Made by a program: the position numbers and the translations under genes | Shown: positions 11,701 to 20,700 of the stretch, in pieces | Numbering within the stretch: position 1 is the stretch's first letter | Layout of the letters: every line of letters starts with the position of its first letter | DNA from: Plutella xylostella | Taxonomy: Eukaryota > Arthropoda > Insecta > Lepidoptera > Plutellidae | Reading direction: 5' to 3' | NCBI RefSeq assembly: GCF_932276165.1 | Contig: NC_063988.1 | Coordinates: 682,001 to 746,000, forward strand | Length of the DNA: 64,000 nucleotides | The notes under the pieces: generated by a model | The model's input: only the letters and a program-made list of their open reading frames with translations | Databases searched by the model: none | What the model was told of the DNA's origin: nothing

Positions 11701-14700
11701 GTTGAAAATGTCGATATGGTAATACAATAATGCGTGTTCCTGGTGCAATTATTGTTTTGGACTCTAAGTATTTTGCAAAATCAGCTTTAATGCTATTCAT
11801 AATTACATTAAACACTTATAAAGCATTAATAATGTGTAAAATTAAAGCTTATTGTGATGTCATAAATGTTTATAAAATAGCAACACTCAACCTGTCCTAA
11901 CTTGGGCTTAAATTCAAACCACCATTAATACCAACTTACCTATTCAGCTTATCGGGAGCGCACCACCTCTCTACCTCTATCATTAACCCCTCAACCGTCG
12001 ACAGGCCAGTTCCGCAAGTACTCGTCCATCGCGTGCCTGAACATCTCCAACAATAACCTCTCGAGCGCCACGTTCCAGCCATCAGTTCGTCCGTTCGCGT
12101 ATCTGTACAACTTGAGCGTTCTCGACGCGTCTGCAAATAACCTGACGGAGTTCCCGCTGAGCCTGGTGCATAGCAACCGGAAGATTAGTGTGGATCTCTC
12201 TGGTGAGTATTCTTTTCTGAATCGCTACTAATTTCAAGTGCAAGTTTCTACTGCTGCAAAGACAAGTTAAGATATCATCATTATCATCAGTCATCGTCCC
12301 CTGCTGGATATGCATCTGTCAAGTAGCACCACAATAATCTGTGAAGATTATTATAGTTGCATGGTAACTGTTCAGGATAAAACTAGGATAGTTATTTAAG
12401 GTATGTATAGCTGACACTAGATTTTGGCCGCGAGCTTCGCAGCATTAAAATGATTTTCACTGGTAATTATACAGCTTTATGACAATCCCCAACTCTTTTA
12501 CACTGGTTATCAGGAATAATGCGTGACTTGTCCGAGGTGTTCCTCTCATCCTATCTGAGTACCTACTTACTTATAATTTCCTCTCCCCCCTCTTTCCAGG
12601 CAACAAATACCTCCCCTGCAAGCACTTCCAGCGCGCCATGGAGAGCAACAACAGCTCGCTCGTCACCTTCGCCAACTACAACAAGACGTACTGCGCGCTC
12701 GACCTGCGCTTCAACTGGTTCAAGGATGTGCAGATTGTCCAGATTGATCATTTAAGGGTGCAGAGAGAGGTGAGGGGTTGTTTATGTGTAGAGGTAGACT
12801 GAAACGTCCTAGGAATGTATAGTTAGATGGGATCCCAATAGACAGTTCAGAAGTTGAAGGACTGATTTCGATGGTAGATCCATCATCACATTCTTCTGTG
12901 TATTAAATTGATATACTATACATAAAAAGTTTACTAATAATGTTATCGTTTCTTTTCCGCTATCCGGATATAGGGGGTAAGAGACAAATAGATGTTGTTC
13001 GTAATCGTATCATTGTTTTCTATATTTATCGTGATTCTCCCTGTTGATAACTATGTAAGATGCCGTGAAAAATCGCTTTTGAACCCCTTCTAAACTGATC
13101 GTTCCTGAATTCGGGGGTATGCAGTATGCATCACGGTATGGAGGAATGTGTATATGGATGATTAACCTCACGTCTTCCCTCCACCACCCCCAGTTAAACG
13201 CCAGCTGTCGCAACATCAAACCGTCCTCAGTAGTCTGTACCTGTGTAGCCGAGCGACTCGAGCTACTAGCCGGGGAGGTCACCAACAGCGTGGCCGTGGA
13301 CTGTTCTAGACGGCACCTGAAGGAGATGCCGTTGAATCTACCGTTGAATACTGTGAAGCTGAATGTTTCGTATAATAATGTGAGTATAGAGTACCTACTT
13401 ATATTCATGGAACACAATGTGCTATTCTGTGTGTCACCAATGGCCAGAGTGTAACCGCCTCGCCGACGAACAGCGGCCACACTATGCGATCCACCGCTAT
13501 ATGCACGTTTACATGCTGGCCGTAGATAATTATGGCCGAGGCTGCGGCCGCTACACGGGTTCGTTATCGACGTCAATAAACTCGTATATCGACACCAATC
13601 ATTATTGTAGTGAAGTTTATCTACGTAGATAACGAACCCGTGTAGCGGCAGCAGTGCCAGCATGTAAACGCGGTACGACAGCCAGTGTGCAGCGCCATCT
13701 AGAATTATTTTTCTAAAACTTGAATAGCTATAGATAGCTATCATAGTTTGTTTTTATGCTATAGCGTTATACATTCTCCCCTTCCAGATAACCTCCCTCC
13801 AAGCCGTGGGCGACGACCCGTCGTACGAGCACCTGCGCCAGCTGATCGCCGACCACAACGACATCCCCAACATCGTGGAGCTCGAGGGGACCAAGTTCAT
13901 TGACAACTTTATGCTGTTCAGCATTAATCATAATAAGCTGAAGACGGTTAGTTGGGTGTTGCTCTTAGGTACACTAGTTGACATAGGTATTTATGGTTAT
14001 AAGTTATAGGTAGGTGGTTTTGTTTGGCATAAAAATCCCACCAGTAGCCCAGATTGAGCTATATAGTTTATCATATGGATAGATGGAATAGCGAAGAGCT
14101 CTTCGTTATTAAACAAAGAGGGTTTGCGGGCTTTAAAATGTGGAATAGAGAATATCTTTAGATATGCTAATAATTTATGTATCCTTGGGAATATCTAACA
14201 GTCTGTAACTGACAAGTAAGTTATTAAATAGCGACTACCTACAAAAAGCAAACGTGGCTAGTTGAGGAATGTCGAGGACGGAATTGCATGTTGGCCAGAG
14301 CTATTTTGTTGTATGTTTTTTTAACTTGTCACCTTTAGTGTAAGTTTGGATATTTTACGATTTACGCAATCGAAAAAGTGTTCGTATCCTTACATACAAA
14401 CTAGCGCCTCTAGTTGTCACTTTGATAAAACAAATGGCAGACGATGTATGCGGATAAAAATATGAAAACGCTCTCACATCCGTTTTCTGTCGCAGAATTA
14501 ACTTGTCTATTAAACTTCCAGATCCACACGTACGTGTTGTCCAACAAGTTCGACACGACGGGCCCGTACACGACGGTGTCGCTCGCCGGCAACTACATAC
14601 ACTGCGACTGCAACACCGAGAAAGTACTCAAGGTAGGACGACCATCTATAGGCGTTGCCAAAGTGGTATAGCAAATCGAAAGCCTCAGAGGGTCATTCAG

Positions 14701-16007
14701 CCCCCGTATTATGTAACTCCGAGTGGGGTTGGTTGGTATAAAATGGCTGACAACTTAGAGCATTATTAATTAATAACTTTTTACTGACTTATCTGATTTC
14801 ACAAACGTTTATGTTGAATGTAAGGATATATTGGTAGGCTTCTTGCATATTTCTTTCACTAAGATTTTTGGTGTTTTCGGTTAATAAGTCTCTAAGTTGA
14901 TACCAATTATCACCGGTTGCTAACTCTCAAAAAGTTACAAAATACGGGGGCTGAACAACTTTGGTCCACTCTACTGTATGACCTTTTATATAAATATGTA
15001 ATAATGAAAATAAAGTCCTTCTGTCCTAATTTCCATTGTTAACTAATGCAAGTAGGTACTTATATCAAATTCAGGTCACAAAGGATTTTATTTATGTTTG
15101 AGGAAATATGTTTTGACCGGTATCTGTATTATCCTCAGCCCTGGCTGGCGGAGAACTCCAAGTACATAACGGACTACAAGAGCCTGGAGTGCCAGGACGG
15201 CCTGGGGCCCGTGTACGACCTGGCTGAGTTTCAGGTAACCTAGCCTTTTCATATCCTTATCATAGGGTCGGTTTTGAGCTCCATTTTACTCATATTCTGC
15301 AACGCCCTATTACCTCCGTTACATTTTCGGCGCGATTTAGAAACACCTTCTTAGTCCTACCTTCTCTAGCTGACTTCGATCTTCGCCACCAAAACATGAC
15401 AATCATGGCTTTAGTCTTTTTAATGAGTTTTCAGAAAATATCTTATTGCTTGTCCGTGCAAATTTTTTAAATTTGAGAACCTAGGTGGTTCTTCTTGCAG
15501 GTGTGCCACACCCCGCGCGACTGGACGGACTACATCTACTACATCATCGGGTTAGAGGTGCTCACGCTTGTGCTACTCATTAGTAAGGTGAGAAATACAA
15601 AGTTTTATGGGTGTGAAACGTGATGGAATAATTTTACTGTCAGGTGAAAAAGGCGTTATAAAGGGGGCATAGAGGCTAGTTTTGTTGTGAAACGTGATGG
15701 AATAATTTTACAGTCAGGTGCAAAAAGTAAAAAGAACACACAGAAAGCCTAGTAAGAGCTTTACTAACAGTTCGAGCAGTGCGAATTTGTGTGGTAGTTT
15801 AACAATTGTACCGCTAGGTGGCGACTCTTTCACGCCATAATATTATTTTCACTTCTCGAACGATGACCCAATCATATTAAATTTAACACGGCTTTTTCAT
15901 GAAACTTTCAGGTATCATACGACTACTGGGTGTTCAAGACGGCTGGGTACCTCCCGTGGCCCGCCAATAAGATGCCTCGCCTGCCCTGTGATTGGCTCTG
16001 CGAGTGA
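2647..16007 (+). CDS. hfw: protein halfway / singed wings 2, LRR membrane protein (gene span, 5' incomplete)
   Basis: Eleven exons join in frame (2647-2745, 3263-3440, 9768-9893, 12005-12202, 12600-12769, 13194-13379, 13788-13946, 14522-14632, 15139-15234, 15501-15587, 15912-16007) to give 501 codons plus TGA. The visible order is a hydrophobic signal-peptide-like segment (WGLVLCLLLLVPAL), a proline-rich stretch, a cysteine-rich segment, leucine-rich repeats with N-glycosylation sites, an LRR N-cap-like cysteine region, more LRRs, a C-terminal cysteine cap, one membrane segment and a short tail ending in CDWLCE. This layout and the tail match Drosophila halfway, an LRR protein linked to ecdysone response (from memory). 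Every intron is GT-AG. An in-frame TAG lies immediately before 2647, so the start codon must be in an upstream exon that I could not locate. Confidence 0.85.
3263..3440 (+). CDS. hfw: hfw exon: proline-rich and cysteine-rich segment
   Basis: The acceptor is CCCGCAG and the donor GTGAGT. It encodes a run of prolines, then a segment with cysteines in CFHRSRADC, KCK and FCCD, which resembles a disulfide-bonded N-terminal domain. It ends in phase 1. Confidence 0.8.
4247..4564 (+). mobile_element. tRNA-headed SINE
   Basis: The head contains a pol III A box (TAGCTCAGTCGGG) and B box (GGGTTCAAATC) in tRNA-like spacing, followed by a non-tRNA body of about 240 bases. A 12-bp target duplication AACCTTAGCGTT flanks it at 4235-4246 and 4565-4576. 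It is inserted in the reverse-transcriptase motif A region of the RTE element. It is not a functional tRNA gene, because the acceptor arm does not fold and the body continues. Confidence 0.85.
5180..7435 (-). mobile_element. 5'-truncated Jockey-type non-LTR retrotransposon
   Basis: The element lies on the minus strand. Its 3' end is at the left, with a polyadenylation-like AATAAAG on the minus strand, and its truncated 5' end is near 7435. A 15-bp direct repeat, CGAAATTCCCCAGTG, flanks it at 5165-5179 and 7436-7450 and is the target duplication in the RTE element. It keeps a long reverse-transcriptase ORF but lacks the endonuclease domain. Confidence 0.88.
5630..7192 (-). CDS. Jockey-type reverse transcriptase, 520-residue ORF
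   Basis: This is the polymerase portion of a non-LTR retrotransposon ORF2, which copies element RNA into DNA at a nicked target. In order it shows KSPGDDNI, SYRPISLL, EQFGFRGCHST, LLDIEKAFDTVWHD (motif A aspartate), PAGIPQGSILGP (motif B), ACFADDTASF (catalytic DD, near residues 284-293) and VRYLGVTLDKRLNW. The ORF is uninterrupted, which suggests a fairly recent insertion. The N-terminal endonuclease is missing because the copy is 5' truncated, so it should not be mobile alone. The first ATG is simply the first in the surviving frame and not a native start. Confidence 0.9.
   Translation of the reverse strand: MSEQSEMLADSFYANMNLTLSWTDDKVLAKVEQSIAKLDSFNETELELPTRPKHIWKFLRNLKRRKSPGDDNIHNALLKNLSQKAVVYLTKIFNGCLCLNYFPKVWKFAKVIAIKKPSKDEKTPSSYRPISLLPALGKLFESIIYSRLMQVTKHLLKNEQFGFRGCHSTTQQLARVAEHISHNLNLKQSTGMILLDIEKAFDTVWHDGLIHKLIQCDIPLGLVKLIKSYLINREFSVSIGDNTKSTPRLVPAGIPQGSILGPYLFLLYVNDIPIQTRTSLACFADDTASFTSAKDTGLIVDRLQLSLDSLREYFTRWKLKLNEAKTEAIIFSRQRQEPAKLLKIGDHTIPWSKSVRYLGVTLDKRLNWTKHCSTIRNKGVTAMNSLSPILNRRSNLSATSKLRIYKTLVRPCLSYAAPVWSSTCSTNYDALQVIQNKAVKIAFNTPFYTNLRHLHIKIKLPLLREFILRLTRKFYDSNSCHTNSLVSSIGKTNINELPYIDTYGTYRLPHHYAATGLAGR
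8562..8582. repeat. short (GATA)n microsatellite
   Basis: A few TAGA/GATA units directly abut the right TIR of the large intron element. Confidence 0.6.
9576..9690. mobile_element. small foldback MITE
   Basis: GGCTAGCATGGGGCGC at the left and its reverse complement at the right bound a 115-bp palindrome. The pairing continues inward through AAGACGTGA/TCACGTCTT. The loop is GC-rich (GCGCGAGCGCG). It lies about 80 bases upstream of hfw exon 3. No clear target duplication was found. Confidence 0.7.
9768..9893 (+). CDS. hfw: hfw exon: first LRR segment
   Basis: The acceptor is CTTCCAG and the donor GTACGT; phase 1 at both ends. It encodes TQNITNLHVLNAEVDELDI followed by leucine-rich sequence, with an N-glycosylation site (NIT). 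Confidence 0.85.
9916..10029 (+). repeat. three spaced direct repeats
   Basis: The 18-base word TGACCAATGAGCAGAAGC occurs at 9916 and 10012, and with two changes at 9956. The copies are spaced 40 and 56 bases apart. Confidence 0.75.
10069..10096. repeat. 12-bp hairpin with 4-base loop
   Basis: AACCCCCATAGA at 10069-10080 pairs perfectly with 10085-10096 around the loop TTTC. It is probably the end of a decayed mobile element. Confidence 0.65.
12005..12202 (+). CDS. hfw: hfw exon: LRRs
   Basis: The acceptor is TCGACAG and the donor GTGAGT; phase 1 at both ends. It encodes SSIACLNISNNNLSS and LYNLSVLDASANNLTEFPLS, two clear LRR units, with possible glycosylation sites. Confidence 0.88.
12600..12769 (+). 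CDS. hfw: hfw exon: segment after LRR block
   Basis: The acceptor is CTTTCCAG and the donor GTGAGG. It encodes GNKYLPCKHFQRAMESNNSS and continues to LDLRFNWFKDVQIVQIDHLR. Phase goes from 1 to 0. Confidence 0.85.
13194..13379 (+). CDS. hfw: hfw exon: cysteine cap and LRR start
   Basis: The acceptor is CACCCCCAG and the donor GTGAGT; phase 0 at both ends. It encodes a cysteine cluster (SCRN, CTC, DCSR) like an LRR N-terminal cap, then LPLNTVKLNVSYNN. Confidence 0.88.
13475..13705. mobile_element. foldback MITE in hfw intron 6
   Basis: The inner arms around CCGCTACACGGGTTCGTTAT (13548-13567) pair with 13630-13649. Pairing continues outward through CGTTTACATGCTGG (13506-13519) and its complement near 13658-13671, with mismatches. 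The outer limits are approximate. Confidence 0.7.
13788..13946 (+). CDS. hfw: hfw exon: LRRs
   Basis: The acceptor is CCTTCCAG and the donor GTTAGT; phase 0. It encodes LRQLIADHNDIPNIVEL and FMLFSINHNKLKT, consecutive LRR motifs. Confidence 0.88.
14522..14632 (+). CDS. hfw: hfw exon: last LRR and C-cap start
   Basis: The acceptor is CTTCCAG and the donor GTAGGA; phase 0. It encodes TVSLAGNYIHCDCNTEKVLK. The CDC pair is typical of an LRR C-terminal cap. Confidence 0.88.
14696..14955. mobile_element. MITE with about 24-bp terminal inverted repeats
   Basis: TTCAGCCCCCGTATTATG at the left end pairs with the right end at 14932-14955 with one mismatch. The 260-bp element carries no ORF and lies 64 bases after the donor of the preceding hfw exon. 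Confidence 0.78.
15139..15234 (+). CDS. hfw: hfw exon: LRR C-terminal cap
   Basis: The acceptor is TATCCTCAG and the donor GTAACC; phase 0. It encodes PWLAENSKYITDYKSLECQD and so on, the PWL and C spacing expected for an LRRCT. Confidence 0.88.
15501..15587 (+). CDS. hfw: hfw exon: transmembrane segment
   Basis: The acceptor is TTCTTGCAG and the donor GTGAGA; phase 0. It encodes VCHTPRDW followed by a hydrophobic stretch, YIYYIIGLEVLTLVLLIS, the single membrane span. Confidence 0.9.
15611..15720 (+). repeat. direct repeat pair, about 36 bp
   Basis: GTGAAACGTGATGGAATAAT and the following bases occur at 15613 and again 74 bases later at 15687, with few changes. Confidence 0.7.
15797..15880. 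repeat. dispersed repeat, related to 53850-53925
   Basis: CTAGGTGGCGACTCT followed by CGCCATA and TTCACTTCTC occurs here and again near 53858-53918. The shared spacing indicates a common interspersed repeat. Confidence 0.55.
15912..16007 (+). CDS. hfw: hfw last exon: short cytoplasmic tail
   Basis: The acceptor is CTTTCAG. It encodes VSYDYWVFKTAGYLPWPANK and ends CDWLCE, then TGA. This tail is the most diagnostic part of the halfway assignment. Confidence 0.9.
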   Translation, partial: VSYDYWVFKTAGYLPWPANKMPRLPCDWLCE

Positions 16008-17410
16008 CCATAGACAGTGAAGTTTACTTTTTTCTATTTAAAAATGACTTTGACATGTGATGCTATGAGGCCTTATTGAGACTTTTAAATAGTTATGAGT
16101 ATTTTGATAAAAACCAAATTAAGAAAACAAAGAAATTATGAAAACCACCGTTCGTGCTTTTGATTAGGATTATTGGATATACTGGCTAAATTCAATGAGA
16201 TTAAAATTGACTTTTCTATTATGTAGTTGTCTGTGGTAGGTACGCTAATATTTTAAGAAGTTATATTTTCCAAAGTAAGTCTTAATGTTAAATGTTTTAA
16301 GATTTAGTTCGTAATGAGGTCACAAAATACATTAATGTATGTCTTAAGTTTACTGTATGAAGACAAATGACAGATCTCTGACTATAGTATGTTGAATGTG
16401 TTGATTTATACAGGCTGTTGCAAAAGTGATAAAGTAAGCCGAAAGGGCTCTAACTGAACAACGATTGCTTTTACTTTTGGCCATTCTGAGCCACTGTGCC
16501 GTTTTACTATAAGTAGGTCTATCTACCACTTTTGCAACAGCCGGCATATTTTTGATGCCATTAAAATATGTTTGAAGATACAAAATAATTGTATATGTTT
16601 GTAGGAATCTCTAAACGGATGTATATCGTAATTGAATATGGATGTATATTTTTTTTATTTTGGTAAAGAAAAATTATGTTTGTAGGTAAGAAGAATATAT
16701 ATATAGTATATATATATTTGGCTATGATACAAGAAGTGTAGCCTAAAAATCAATGTCCACCATAGATAGCTACTATTTTCTTTTTTTTTTGTATAAGCGT
16801 TCGAATGAGTAAGAGATTTAAAAAATTTTAGATTGTTTGGTTATATCAAAAAGAGGCTACGCTTTCCTTTAAAGAAAAGGGCAGTGGTATATTAAATAGT
16901 GCCATATTACACTGAGTGGCTGAGAGATTGTATATTTCTACTTTATTTTTACTTTAATTAAGTATATATTTTGTGAAAATAAATTTCACATATCTCCAGA
17001 ATATAATTTAGTTATAAGATAGCTTTTATTTTTCTAGATTGGGGCTTAAAATATCCATTTATTGGGGCTATTACATGCTACTTTTTATAATGTATAATTG
17101 TTTAGTTGTACAAAAAAACTATTTTTGTATATAAGACTATGAAGACTGTATATTTTGTATGTTGTTTATTGCTGTCATTGTCGTGAGGCGAAATCATAAT
17201 AGATGAATACTATTGCCAAGATGTATTACGACTTTTATTTTACCTAATGCTTAAAGTTCGATACGTTTTCATAAGTATAAAATTTAAAATTATCAATTTA
17301 TTCCATCAGTCTACTTGTCGGAACATGAGTGGGAGAAAACATACAATAAGATTGTCATTAAAACAAAAAAAGTATACTTACAATAATGTATTATGTAAAT
17401 AACTTACAGG
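16008..17410. other. shared 3' region of convergent hfw and DDX52
   Basis: This AT-rich stretch should hold both 3' UTRs. AATAAA on the plus strand at 16978-16983 could serve hfw. AATAAA on the minus strand (plus TTTATT at 17297-17302) lies about 110 bases past the DDX52 stop. A MITE sits at 16411-16544. Confidence 0.6.
16411..16544. mobile_element. MITE with 16-bp TIRs (TGTTGCAAAAG family)
   Basis: GGCTGTTGCAAAAGTG at 16413-16428 is the reverse complement of 16527-16542. The internal AAGCCGAAAG and the end sequence relate it to the elements at 55794 and 58855. Confidence 0.78.
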
Positions 17411-17750
17411 TTATCTTCCTACATTCTTCACTTTCTTACTGACAAACGGCTTCTTGTTTTTATTCGTGTTTTTCTGTTTCTTAGTTCCTTTTTCTTTGTT
17501 AATTTTATTTTCCTTATTATTCTTCGGTTTGAAGTTTTTATTATCTTTAAACGGTTTTTTACCCTTTTCTCCCTTGTTATTTTGTTTGAAAGGTTTTTTC
17601 TTGTTTTCCGGCTGGTTATTGTTATGTCTTTTGCCGAATTTCTGTCCATTTTCCACTTTTCTGTGTTTGTTGCTTTTAGCATCACTAACGCCCTCTGTGT
17701 CAGTCGGCTTCTCTCCATCTTTTGTCTCTTTCGCTTCTTCAAGTTTCCGT
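17411..17750 (-). CDS. Ddx52: DDX52 exon 14: lysine-rich C-terminal tail
   Basis: The acceptor (minus strand) is CTTTTACAG. It encodes RKLEEAKETKDGEKPTD followed by about 90 residues dominated by K and N, ending KNVGR and TAA at 17411-17413. This low-complexity basic tail is poorly constrained. Confidence 0.85.
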
Positions 17751-20700
17751 CTGTAAAAGAAGGCCAGTATATTCTTTAGAATAACTAACGACAATATAAC
17801 AAATGCTGTGTATAGAGGGTAGAGATGCATATTTAACCCTTAATAAACCAAAGGATTATTATGAACTCGCGAAAACCAATGTTTGTTTTTATTGCCATGC
17901 CTTATTAAGGCTTAAACTACCATAGATAAATATTTCGTGGCTCTTTCACAAGAAGCACGAAAGTGTCAATTGACTAATTTTATTCAGTGTCACTGTTATG
18001 ATCGTTCAGTACACATTAATCTATTAGCCCTAGCGTCCAGCCGATAGGGCCAAAAAAACGGACAAAAGAAATCTACAAATGCATTCATCCCCAAGAGCGA
18101 TCTCTTACATGCAACCATCGGGGGGTTAGGACAAAAGTAATTATCTATCTAACTATCAGTTAAGAAATCGCTGGTGACCAACCTAGTCTAGCTGTAGTCA
18201 CCGAAACTACAATACCTAGAAGTTACAAAGTATACTAACTTGCTAGGCAATATAGTAGAGATGTCGTCCCGCCGTGGAGCCTTCGTCATGAGCTTCTTCC
18301 GCCGGTTGTGGTTCTGCTTCAGCTTCAGCATGTACTCGGGGACCTCGCAGCCTGACTGCTTGATCACCGCCGCTATACTGTGGACGGAAGCATAGTTTTA
18401 CAATGTGTGATTCGTGATATCATTGTATTTTGGTGACCCCGACATGATGGAAATTGTGAGATGCGTAAAATCACCACATCTGTTGTATTTCTGGTGTTTC
18501 TACTTTTTATACTTATTAATATATTTTATACTTATTCACATATAGTTACTTCTATGAGTGCATGCTATTATGCGTCTAAACTAAACTTTTGTATCGTTAA
18601 TATAAATAAAAAATTTACAGCGCATGTGCCTATAAATAACAGAATGAATTCAAAATTATTATGCTTATTACCTTCTTAGATTGTTGACATCATCTTGCGT
18701 GAAGAATGTGATCGCCTTCCCCTTCTGTCCTGCCCGCCCTGCTCGGCCCACCCTATAATATCACATTCATTGTTAATTATCGTGTATGCCCAGTGGCGGA
18801 TTTACAAATTTGCCGCCCGTAGGCCATTAATATTTTGCCGCCCCTACTGACTTTTGAAATTCAATACGTTAGTTTAATTCCGTTATTAGTACGATTATTA
18901 GTGAACTTAATCATATTTCTGTCATTTAATTAGATTATTTTTGCAACCTGCTATGTACTGAAGAGTTTAATGTTAACCTAAAAAGTTTAATTTGACAGGC
19001 AAATAAAAAACCCGTAAAAAGACGTAAAACATCTGTAACTTTTAAAAATCGATTTTCAGCAAACTTATTTTCTAAGTACACTCTCCCGTAGAACACATGT
19101 GATACAAAAAAAAACTAAATCGGTTCATTCGTTCAGCCCCCCTACTCATGAAAGGCAATGTATTGCGTCTGTCTTTCGTTGTCAACATTTAAAAAATCAT
19201 AACTTCTCTTCAAAAGCGTTTTTACAAAGGGGCCGTCCATTAATCACATGAGGAGGAGGAGGTTCTCAATTCGTCGGGATCTTTTTATAAAATATTTTTT
19301 ATCTATGTTCACCGATTACTCCGCCGTTTATGAACCCATTTTAAAAATTCTTTTTTTGTTGTGGGTTGAGCTCCCAGGTGGTCCCATATTTTTTTTCAGA
19401 ATTTTACCTCACCGCCAAGGGGGTAAAAACAGGGTATGAATTTCCATTTTGGGCACATATTAACCGATTCTAATGAAATTAAGAACGTAAATATAGTTCT
19501 TATAACAAAAAAATATGATGGTGACCTTGAGCTGATCTGATGATGGAAATGGAAGGCAGTCAGGGGAACTCTCAACGGTATATAGCAACTACTTCGTGTT
19601 TAGGCTTGAATGATTCGTATTGATTAGTAGGACTTTTTGGTATCATTTGCACCTTTTTTTTTTTTTTTTTTTAAGAAATTGTTATCACTCCACAGACTTT
19701 ATGTCCGTGCCTTTTGAAGAGTGGTAATTTTTATGAGATAGTTTTTAATTCTTTTATCTACTTTCTACTCGGTAAGGAAGTTTCATTTATATATAGGTAT
19801 ATATATTCTATCTTTTATATATATATTGTTCTTTTTTTTTTTCTTTTTCTTTTTTCCCTTTTTTTTTTTCCACTGCTGGGGGAAAATCCACATGGACACC
19901 TGGGAAGAGGACCCAGGTAGTGTCGGGCGTTAACCGACTAAAAACCCCCAGCCGTGTATCTCATTATACAAGAATTTTTTTTATTTTTTTTTTTCCTTTT
20001 TTTTTAAATTAATGGTTTTCAGAGTCACACTTACATTAGTAATGGCAACTTAACAAGGACAGGGCCAATCCCCTCAGTCGTTATAGGTCATGTTTTGCCT
20101 GATGTTAGTGTGTGACTCTGTTCTTAAAGATAACTTATTTTAATTGTTAGTTATGATATAATAATCAATAGGTTAGTTATATAAATTATTTTCCCAATTT
20201 GACCTATATTTTGCGCTCTTAACCAAAATTATATTTTATGATTTATTCCGCCCCGTTTTGCCTTCTTAACATTTCCCCAGAAAATGCAATGATTCGTCTC
20301 TTCCTCCTCCGTCCTCTCCGTCCTCTTCGTCTCGATTCTTAACTGCCATTTTTAGATTGTACTCGAGGATGCGTTTCTTTGGCGCTGTTATTGCCGTTTT
20401 AGCGAGGTTGCCGATAGCGTCCTCGGTGTCATCCGCATAGTAGGTGCAGGCGGTGGTGTGCCTCGACAGCGCCACTACTGCGTGAGGTATGCTATCGTGC
20501 AACTTTATTTTATCTTTTGTTCTTATGATAATAACGGATTCGTACGTCAATCCCTGTGCTTCGTGTATGGTTAGGACGCGTGAGCCCATTCCTTCACCAT
20601 ACCCTTGGCTGGTCAAGGTCTCTTTTTCTTCCTGTGTATGCACCAGGAACAGAGTGTTGGTTTGGGATTTGGGAATTACTGCGTCTGTTAACCTTTTCAG

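Larger units (their letters stand above)
9894..12004 (+). other. hfw intron 3
   Basis: The intron starts with three copies of TGACCAATGAGCAGAAGC (9916-9933, 9956-9973 with two changes, 10012-10029). A 12-bp-stem hairpin lies at 10069-10096 and another at 10474-10510. The rest is AT-rich, with no coding exon seen. Confidence 0.6.

Noticed and set aside
13010..13744. 244-residue ORF on the minus strand
   Set aside because: It runs antisense through an hfw exon and across the foldback at 13475-13705. No domain is recognisable, and the open frame is explained by the GC-rich antisense of real coding DNA.
14087..14110. 24-base near-palindrome AATAGCGAAGAGCTCTTCG
   Set aside because: It is too short to separate from chance, with no flanking signal.
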